From positions 1 to 18,229 of the forward strand of contig QMVM01000009.1 in the NCBI GenBank assembly GCA_003661105.1: a stretch of DNA of 18,229 nucleotides. Direction: 5' to 3'. This document shows, piece after piece, positions 13,659 to 18,229 of this stretch. The position numbers and the translations under genes were made by a program. A model generated the notes under the pieces. The model was not told the origin of the DNA, made no database searches, and saw only the letters and a list, made by a program, of their open reading frames with translations. How positions within the stretch are numbered: the stretch's first letter is position 1; the number at the start of each line of letters is the position of its first letter. The DNA comes from Methanosarcinales archaeon. GTDB taxonomy: Archaea > Halobacteriota > Methanosarcinia > Methanosarcinales > Methanogasteraceae.

Positions 13659-14564
13659 TCATATCTCGATGTTGTCTGCCGCCGCCTGCATGATCATGAG
13701 CCCGTCAAGGGATGTGACCTTACCGTCGCCATCGATGTCCGCATCATAGTTCTCTCCGCCGCTGGCTGCGATTGTAAGCGCGATTACAGCGTCGGCGGGG
13801 GTGATAATCCCATCGTGGTTCATATCGCCGCGGGGGGTTGTAGGAGGCGGGGTCACTGTCTTTATGTGTATTACAAAATTTGAGACGGGCTGTGGACCAG
13901 GGGGGCATGGATTATTGCACACCGGACAGGCAGGAGCTTCTCCTGAATGAAACGTGATACTGATGCGATATTCCATTCCTTCATACGTGCAGGTCTGTCC
14001 CGGATACAACTGATGATCGTCTACCTCCGCCTGACCAGCCTCATTGATAATGGTTACATTGGTATAATTCGCTTCACAGTTGCACATACTGCAATCTGAA
14101 CAATTGGGTGTGCTGCTGTATTTTATCGTAAAAGTACCTAATAATGGGGGGTCCAATGGTTCTGATGGACAATAAGGCTCCAAGAAGTTGGGATCGCCGT
14201 ATATGTCAGTTATAACCTTTTCTGTGCTTGAGTTCATCTTTCCTAAACAAATGGTCTGGCCATAAGGTTCCGGAAAGCCAAGTATCTCCACATAATCGTC
14301 AACATCTATCTCGTTCAGCGCATCTTCATTTGGAAATGGCCATTCCATAATCGCGGTGCTGGGCTGCCATTCACCACACGACCCGTTATATGACCAGTTA
14401 TGCGTTGTCCGAACTTCAAACGTATTGTTACCGGAGTCTTTTCCGACCACCGTCCCCATATGTCCCTCCGGATTAAATGCCGCCGATGCACACCCTACAA
14501 AAGCGCCAAGCAACGCAACTGCTACACAGATTCCGAAGATGTTATGTTTTGTATTCTCATTCAT
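13659..14564 (-). CDS. Secreted cysteine-rich protein with C-terminal type I dockerin
   Basis: 301 aa from ATG 14564, chosen because agagatgat just upstream resembles a Shine-Dalgarno; ATG 14573 is the alternative. It has an N-terminal signal peptide (IFGICVAVALLGAFVGCASA), then a roughly 200-residue unrecognised exported region with many Cys (CSDCSMCNCEANYTN, CPVCNNPCPPGP) and N-glycosylation-type NxT/S sites. A proline/threonine linker follows (TVTPPPTTPRGD), then two calcium-binding dockerin repeats: GDMNHDGIITPADAVIALTI and DIDGDGKVTSLDGLMIMQAA. Dockerins bind cohesin modules to assemble extracellular complexes; archaeal examples are known but poorly understood. No cohesin gene is seen here. 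Convergent with rio1. Confidence 0.9.
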   Translation of the reverse strand: MNENTKHNIFGICVAVALLGAFVGCASAAFNPEGHMGTVVGKDSGNNTFEVRTTHNWSYNGSCGEWQPSTAIMEWPFPNEDALNEIDVDDYVEILGFPEPYGQTICLGKMNSSTEKVITDIYGDPNFLEPYCPSEPLDPPLLGTFTIKYSSTPNCSDCSMCNCEANYTNVTIINEAGQAEVDDHQLYPGQTCTYEGMEYRISITFHSGEAPACPVCNNPCPPGPQPVSNFVIHIKTVTPPPTTPRGDMNHDGIITPADAVIALTIAASGGENYDADIDGDGKVTSLDGLMIMQAAADNIEI

Positions 14565-14639
14565 TCCAATCATCTCTGGTAAAAGCGCGATTCTCTCCGA
14601 CCGGATTCTCCGCGCTGTGTATGATCAACCTGTAGTCAC

Positions 14640-14650
14640 ATTATAAAAAA
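14640..14650 (-). promoter_or_regulatory. TATA box of the dockerin-protein gene
   Basis: The minus strand reads gttttttataat, ending at 14640. A transcript would begin near 14615-14620, leaving a leader of about 50 nt containing the ribosome site. Confidence 0.5.
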
Positions 14651-14846
14651 CTTCCCAAAATCAGGTCACAAGTCTCGACACCAGACGTGTTTTCGGAGCG
14701 GGTGCTGGCGAAAAACAGTATCCGCAGGCCATTTCATACCAGGGACGCGATTGACACCAATCACACTGATTTTATTTACAAGCTACGATAGTACTTGGAA
14801 ATGACTGACACCGAAAACACACAGAGTAATTGTGCTATAATCCAAT

Positions 14847-14920
14847 GCTCCGGCCGGGATTTGAACCCGAGTCAATGGCTCGAAAGGCCACCATGATTGG
14901 CCGGACTACACTACCGGAGC
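14847..14920 (-). tRNA. trnE: tRNA-Glu (anticodon UUC)
   Basis: 74 nt on the minus strand. The acceptor arms gctccgg and ccggagc pair perfectly. The anticodon loop CTTTCGA carries TTC between stems GTGGC and GCCAT (one G-T pair). The T arm reads ACTCGGGTTCAAATCCCGG-like, with the GTTCAAAT loop. No intron is present, and CCA is not encoded: the 3' end is followed by attgg. Confidence 0.95.
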
Positions 14921-14985
14921 GTGGGGACATATAATACAGTAACCGAGTGCACATTAACGTTTCGATCACAAACTGCCGCGGCGGC

Positions 14986-14996
14986 AAATATTTAAT
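14986..14996 (+). promoter_or_regulatory. TATA box of the ccmDE operon
   Basis: aaatatttaat is centred about 30 nt before the ccmD ATG. No ribosome site precedes the ATG, so the mRNA is probably leaderless or nearly so. Confidence 0.55.
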
Positions 14997-15020
14997 AGAG
15001 TCGCCACAACCATAAAGACT

Positions 15021-15143
15021 ATGAATTATCTGCTATGGGCATTCGGCATCGTATGGACAGGACTCGGGCTCTACACCCTACACCTGCTGCTTACACGATC
15101 ACGATTATCAAGAACGATGGGGAATCGGAGCAAACATGAATAG
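15021..15143 (+). CDS. ccmD: CcmD-like small membrane protein of cytochrome c maturation
   Basis: 40 aa: MNYLLWAFGIVWTGLGLYTL followed by HLLLTRSRLSRTMGNRSKHE. One membrane helix (residues about 3-25) and a short basic cytoplasmic tail, which is the size and layout of CcmD, the small protein that stabilises the heme-loading complex of System I and helps release heme-bound CcmE. Its stop overlaps the ccmE start by 8 bases, and that pairing is the strongest evidence, since CcmD proteins are too short and variable for motif proof. Gene start at a TATA-spaced ATG. Confidence 0.8.
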   Translation: MNYLLWAFGIVWTGLGLYTLHLLLTRSRLSRTMGNRSKHE

Positions 15144-15531
15144 GGGTCGGAAACTGATATTTGCATTCGCTATCATCGCAGTTGTTCTGGTGGTTGGATT
15201 GTGGGGTATCCCTCTCGGGAATAAACAACTCACGGTCTCGGAGCTTACCGATGAGCACATTGGAACGCGGGTGCATGTAAACGGCACCGTCGCGGTTGGA
15301 ACGCTTCGCAGTATGGATAACGGCTCGACGGTATTATTTACCCTTACAGATATGCACAGGGATGTTAATGTCAGCTATGCAGAGCACCAACCTGTTAACC
15401 TGGTGGAAGGAAATCATGCTGCCGTCACTGGAATGTTCCACCCTAACAACACTATAACCGCAAACCAGATAATAACCAAATGTCCATCAAAGTACAGCAC
15501 CGAGGCGACCGCGCTTGAGACTACAGAATAA
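15136..15531 (+). CDS. ccmE: Cytochrome c maturation heme chaperone CcmE, CxxxY type
   Basis: A 131-aa membrane-anchored OB-fold heme chaperone of System I. It receives heme from CcmC and passes it to apocytochrome c outside the membrane. N-terminal anchor LIFAFAIIAVVLVVGLWG (7-24), then a beta-barrel domain with LTVSELTDEHIGTRVHVNG and NLVEGNHAAVTGMFHPN, and the heme-binding tail NQIITKCPSKYS. Bacteria generally use HxxxY; here it is C116-x3-Y120, the variant reported for archaea and some sulfate reducers. Length is normal. Second gene of a ccmD-ccmE pair; CcmABCF are not in the window. The presence implies c-type cytochromes in the organism. Confidence 0.92.
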   Translation: MNRGRKLIFAFAIIAVVLVVGLWGIPLGNKQLTVSELTDEHIGTRVHVNGTVAVGTLRSMDNGSTVLFTLTDMHRDVNVSYAEHQPVNLVEGNHAAVTGMFHPNNTITANQIITKCPSKYSTEATALETTE

Positions 15532-15543
15532 CGAGGCATCCGG

Positions 15544-16386
15544 ATGATCACGGACTGGTACGAATACCGGCTTATAAACGGCGCAATCGTCAACATGGTA
15601 GATGATCTCGATGAATCGAATCTTAAACGTATCATTCGCCATGTATTCGATTCGGGAGGTAAAAAAATCCGTCCGATCATACTAATTCTTTCTTCCGAAC
15701 TCTTTGGCGGCGATGCGGACGAATGCGTCGATGCCGCGCTCGCGATCGAACTGATCCATTCAGCATCGCTAATACATGATGACATACTGGACGTAGGTCT
15801 TGTGCGCAGGGGCGTTCCCAGCGTGTACAATCAATTCGGGCTGGCTGCTGCGATCCTCTGTGGTGATTTCCTGATCTCAAAGTCGATCGAACTGATCTCG
15901 AAATACGACCGGGCAGTGATTCAGGATTTCGGGCGCGCCGGCATGTCCATGTCCGAAGGCGAGGCGCTCGATGTCAACAGCAACGAGGCTGATTTTTCCG
16001 AGAACGATTACTTCGAATGCATAAGCAAGAAGACCGCATCGCTCTTTGCCGCATCGGCACGTATGGGGGGCAGGATCGGTAGGGCAGACGTGCGGTCTGT
16101 CAGCAGATGCACCGAATTCGGAATGCATCTTGGCATGGCATACCAGATCATCGATGACATCCTCGAATGCAAGGAACTCCAGCACGAGAAGAAGTCTGAG
16201 AACACCGCAACAACGCTTCCACACATCTTAAAGCATGATGCGATAGACCTCTCGATAAAGGAGGTTCAGCATCACGTCGATTGCTCGAAGCAGATCATAA
16301 ATTCGTTTAATGAAACGGAAGTCAGGACTAAGTTACATAAGATTGTGGACTATATGACGTTTGATCTGGCAGGCGCAGTGGAATAA
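15544..16386 (+). CDS. Polyprenyl (geranylgeranyl-type) diphosphate synthase with a divergent second Asp motif
   Basis: A 280-aa trans-prenyltransferase. Present are GGKKIRP (38-44), the first Asp-rich motif LIHDDILD (77-83), Arg88-Arg89, SKKTASLFAASA (161-172) and the second Asp region AYQIIDDILE (199-208). Small residues A74-S75 before the first motif fit a product of C20 or longer. The second motif reads DDILE instead of DDxxD, and the usual GKPxGxDL segment is replaced by a short KSENTATTLPHIL. This may be an archaeal lipid enzyme, a quinone side-chain enzyme, or a paralogue with altered activity. It follows ccmE by 12 bases and probably shares its transcript. Confidence 0.88.
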   Translation: MITDWYEYRLINGAIVNMVDDLDESNLKRIIRHVFDSGGKKIRPIILILSSELFGGDADECVDAALAIELIHSASLIHDDILDVGLVRRGVPSVYNQFGLAAAILCGDFLISKSIELISKYDRAVIQDFGRAGMSMSEGEALDVNSNEADFSENDYFECISKKTASLFAASARMGGRIGRADVRSVSRCTEFGMHLGMAYQIIDDILECKELQHEKKSENTATTLPHILKHDAIDLSIKEVQHHVDCSKQIINSFNETEVRTKLHKIVDYMTFDLAGAVE

Positions 16387-16452
16387 TCCACCCAATTCAT
16401 CCGAATCTGCTGACCGGACACCTCTGACAGAGCGCGCAAGCCCCACCGGCAC

Positions 16453-16475
16453 ATTATATGGGGTTGCTGACCCCA
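16453..16475 (+). promoter_or_regulatory. TATA box with an overlapping 6-bp inverted repeat
   Basis: attatatg (16453-16460) lies about 29 nt before GTG 16486. TGGGGT-tgctg-ACCCCA (16459-16475) is a perfect palindrome between the TATA box and the start, a suitable place for a repressor operator. A hairpin role is also possible. Confidence 0.45.
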
Positions 16476-16485
16476 TGGACCCAGT

Positions 16486-16695
16486 GTGAAAAAAACCGAA
16501 AGACTTATTAACAAATGGTTACGTGATATTATACCTGAAGTTAACCATAGAGAGGTCAGGGGAATGTATAAACTAAATAAATGTCCAAAATGTGGAAGTC
16601 AATTGTATCATTGTGGTCGTATACAGATCTGCATCAGATGCGGATACTGGACACGGGCTGGAACAGCAAATCTGGATTCGCTAATCATATCGTAA
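16486..16695 (+). CDS. Small zinc-ribbon protein, function unknown
   Basis: 69 aa from GTG 16486. The N-terminal half is basic and helical (KTERLINKWLRDIIPEVNHR). The C-terminal half has two CxxC knuckles: CPKCGS (Cys33, Cys36) and CIRCGYW (Cys49, Cys52), with an extra Cys43. This fits a zinc ribbon that binds DNA, RNA or protein. I do not recognise the family. It has its own TATA box and operator-like palindrome. The start codon has no Shine-Dalgarno, again consistent with a leaderless mRNA. Confidence 0.7.
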   Translation: MKKTERLINKWLRDIIPEVNHREVRGMYKLNKCPKCGSQLYHCGRIQICIRCGYWTRAGTANLDSLIIS

Positions 16696-16932
16696 CTACG
16701 GCAGGTAGAACGATGCGCTGATCGATCGGGTCTGTTCTATTCTCTCATATTTTCGTATGCCTTGGAATAGCATCAGCAGCGCGGAGCTTGGCATACGCAT
16801 AGATGCATATATGTCTCTTGGGCACCCCACTTACGGTGAGGTTGATGCTACAAAATGGTTGTTGAATCGATACCGACCCACAAACACAATCCGAAACACA
16901 ATCCGCCGACCATCAAAGGTAGGGGGCAGGCG

Positions 16933-17598
16933 ATGAAGAGGCAGATATACCGGCAGTTGCCCGGATTTAACTGCGGCGAGTGCGGATATACGAATTGTGC
17001 CAAGTTCGCAGCTGCGCTGATGGCAGGCGAGGCGAAAACGACCGGTTGCCCGTTTCTGCTTCAGGATAGATTCAAGGAAAGTAGCGAGCGGGTCAATGAG
17101 ATCATATCCGGAAAGACATGGGATGGGATGGAAGACGCTGAAGATACAGAAGAGGAAGCAGAGATCATCGGACTCATCGACCATCTCGCAGCAGATTTTA
17201 TCTTGTCCCCGCTTCGAGGCGAACCGTCGTGCCGGGAGGATTTGCATCCGTTTGACACAAATATCCGGGCAGAGGTCGGGGACATTCTCCGTTACCGACC
17301 GTGGGGCTGCCCGATAACACATTTCGCAGAGGTTCTGGAAGTAGCTCACGGGCTCTTTACCGTGCACGTCGTCGGTCCGCTCCACCGGCTCGGCAGCGAG
17401 ATTGAATGGAAGGACGCTGGGATATGCATGGTTGTTAGCTTCGAGGGACTGGTGACGAAGGGGGGTATGCCCGATGTCGGGGCGACGGTGCGGTTTTTGC
17501 CAGAGCACTGCATGATGGGCAAGGTACACGCAGGCGTGATCGTGCATTCGGAGGGGGATCGCTTGCGGATCGAGGGGATCGATCTGAAGGTGTGGTGA
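16933..17598 (+). CDS. 4Fe-4S cluster-domain protein of unknown function
   Basis: 221 aa from ATG 16933. The N terminus RQIYRQLPGFNCGECGYTNC holds a CX2CX4CX16C pattern (Cys14, 17, 22, 39), the Fe-S domain found in RnfB and in the corrinoid/Fe-S subunit of CO dehydrogenase. The rest (residues 60-221) is an unrecognised, conserved-looking region with many Gly and Val, including LRYRPWGCPITHFAEVLEV. Probably an electron-transfer or metal-handling accessory protein. A longer start, ATG 16855, has a Shine-Dalgarno (gaggt, 16838-16842) and a TATA box (16806-16813), but adds a His/Asn/Pro-rich stretch encoded partly by a 12-bp direct repeat (16882-16905). The true start is undecided. Confidence 0.8.
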   Translation: MKRQIYRQLPGFNCGECGYTNCAKFAAALMAGEAKTTGCPFLLQDRFKESSERVNEIISGKTWDGMEDAEDTEEEAEIIGLIDHLAADFILSPLRGEPSCREDLHPFDTNIRAEVGDILRYRPWGCPITHFAEVLEVAHGLFTVHVVGPLHRLGSEIEWKDAGICMVVSFEGLVTKGGMPDVGATVRFLPEHCMMGKVHAGVIVHSEGDRLRIEGIDLKVW

Positions 17599-17666
17599 GT
17601 TCTGCCGCCGCCTTGCAGGAATTGCCAACCTCCATGACTCAGGCGGACGGGTCGCTCATCAGCAAG

Positions 17667-17795
17667 TCAACGTCTCTTTTTCCCGTAGAAGAGATCGATG
17701 TACTCTTCGTTTGTGAGATTGGCTCTGGCAACGAGTTTCTTCAAAAGACCAACACCGAGCGTTTTCCACTGTGGACAGGTATCGACAGGTGAATA
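17667..17795 (-). pseudogene. Possible decayed 3' gene end
   Basis: Minus-strand frame of 42 codons with no start: CPQWKTLGVGLLKKLVARAN followed by LTNEEYIDLFYGKKRR and stop. Composition and hydrophobic pattern look like a real protein C terminus, but an in-frame TGA lies immediately upstream (17798-17796) and no start exists. Family not recognised. Confidence 0.35.
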
Positions 17796-17829
17796 TCACT
17801 TCCTTCTTTTATAGGTACGCGGCAGAAGA

Positions 17830-17849
17830 CCTCGCTACTTGTAGTGGGG
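17830..17849 (+). mobile_element. IS605-like right-end hairpin, solo
   Basis: cctcgctac tt gtagtgggg forms nine pairs including two G-T. It shares tacttgtagYgggga with the right end after the tnpB remnant at 10640. No tnpB precedes it, so it may be a solo end left by deletion. Confidence 0.5.
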
Positions 17850-17954
17850 ATGAATGCAGCCGAGTGGTTGGATTTAGTCATGCTCTACCCTCTCGATATA
17901 CCTCTTAATCTTTAAAAACATTGCGTCGGTATTTAGGACAAAAAACAATATGAT

Positions 17955-17976
17955 AGTTAGTGTGAAACACTGAACT
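17955..17976 (+). mobile_element. Imperfect palindrome, possible IS605-family left-end hairpin
   Basis: agtt-a-gtgt-gaa-acac-tg-aact: eight pairs with a small internal loop, about 57 bases upstream of the tnpB start. Position and form fit the left-end hairpin recognised by IS200/IS605 transposases; this is inference. Confidence 0.4.
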
Positions 17977-18032
17977 TCTGGTTGTTTTGGCTTCTATAAA
18001 CTATATATGCAATTTTAACTAATATAAGTATT

Positions 18033-18229
18033 GTGTTAAGACGTACTTTCAAATATCGGCTGTATCCAACAAAGGATCAAGTACACATATTAGCATACTG
18101 CCTGACTACTTGTAGGTATCTCTACAATGAGATGCTGGAAGACCGTAAAAATGCTTATGATCGTTGTGGTAGAGGATTAAACTATAACGAGCAGGCAGGG
18201 CAGTTAAAATACCTTAATCCTGGCATATA
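18033..18229 (+). CDS. tnpB: TnpB (IS605 OrfB) N-terminal part, runs off the window
   Basis: The frame is open from GTG 18033 to the window end, 65 residues: MLRRTFKYRLYPTKDQVHIL, then LTTCRYLYNEMLEDRKNAYD. This is the N-terminal helix-turn-helix of TnpB/OrfB, the RNA-guided nuclease of IS200/IS605 elements that is related to Cas12. The RuvC part lies beyond the window, so activity cannot be judged. A TATA box at about 18001-18009 sits 25-30 nt upstream of the GTG, and no ribosome site is obvious. No tnpA is visible upstream, so it is probably an IS1341-type element that lacks its own transposase. Confidence 0.85.
   Translation, partial: MLRRTFKYRLYPTKDQVHILAYCLTTCRYLYNEMLEDRKNAYDRCGRGLNYNEQAGQLKYLNPGI

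Larger units (their letters stand above)
17599..18032. other. Mobile-element border region without intact genes
   Basis: Holds a decayed gene end on the minus strand (17667-17795), a right-end-like hairpin (17830-17849), an imperfect palindrome (17955-17976) and a TATA box (ctatatatg, 18001-18009) in front of the partial tnpB. No intact gene is visible. Confidence 0.6.

Noticed and set aside
14921..14940. tattatat just upstream of tRNA-Glu as its TATA box
   Set aside because: It is only about 12 nt from the mature 5' end, too close for an archaeal TATA box, so I did not call it.
16882..16905. aaacacaatccg repeated twice as a regulatory iteron
   Set aside because: Only two copies with no conserved spacing partners; it is more likely a chance slippage repeat upstream of, or at the N terminus of, the Fe-S protein.
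18106..18115. ctacttgtag in the tnpB coding region equals the apex of the IS hairpin at 17835-17844
   Set aside because: It lies in codons for the conserved CRYLYN motif and is a short self-complementary word, so chance is likely.

Overview
The window is archaeal and most probably comes from a methanogen-related euryarchaeon of the ANME-1/Methanophagales or Archaeoglobi type. This rests on archaeal housekeeping genes (small primase subunit PriS, aIF1A, Rio1 kinase), AT-rich TATA boxes about 25-30 nt upstream of several start codons (leaderless-type transcription), a tRNA-Glu without encoded CCA, a dockerin-bearing secreted protein, a CcmD/CcmE cytochrome c maturation pair with the archaeal CxxxY form of CcmE, and IS605-type TnpB debris. 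The lineage is inference from gene content, not from a search.

Layout. 1-5167 is a defence/restriction island read on the + strand. It holds the tail of a winged-helix ATP-binding regulator, a MNT-HEPN pair, HsdS, a RusA-like resolvase, a second nucleotidyltransferase (MNT) with its HI0074-type partner, a third MNT that has lost its active site, and an HsdR that stops after the first helicase motifs. Neighbouring genes overlap or are closely spaced, so this looks like one transcription unit. hsdM is not in the window. 5180-6295 is priS. A gene-free stretch with a 10-bp inverted repeat (6599-6675) separates priS from a convergent giant recQ.

6776-9853 (minus) is the most unusual gene. It is a RecQ helicase in which the winged-helix plus HRDC block is tandemly duplicated, and the C terminus is replaced by the C-terminal lid and winged-helix tail of an archaeal MCM replicative helicase. 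Upstream of it, 10000-11111 is a graveyard: a probable transposase C-terminal remnant with an in-frame stop, a tnpB 3' remnant with its right-end hairpin, and a nurA fragment with a one-base frameshift and lost 3' end.

11196-17598 is mostly ordinary chromosome: an HD-domain phosphohydrolase divergent from aIF1A-rio1, a secreted Cys-rich dockerin protein, tRNA-Glu(UUC), ccmD-ccmE-polyprenyl synthase, a small zinc-ribbon protein and a 4Fe-4S protein. 17599-18229 returns to mobile DNA: a decayed gene end, IS605-like hairpins and the 5' part of a second tnpB that runs off the window.

How the genes may work together: the restriction island probably no longer cuts DNA as a normal type I system, because HsdR lacks most of its motor. 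Its HsdS and the MNT/HEPN modules look intact and could act as methylation specificity plus toxin-antitoxin functions. The recQ chimera and the dead nurA suggest repeated recombination in a repair/replication gene neighbourhood.
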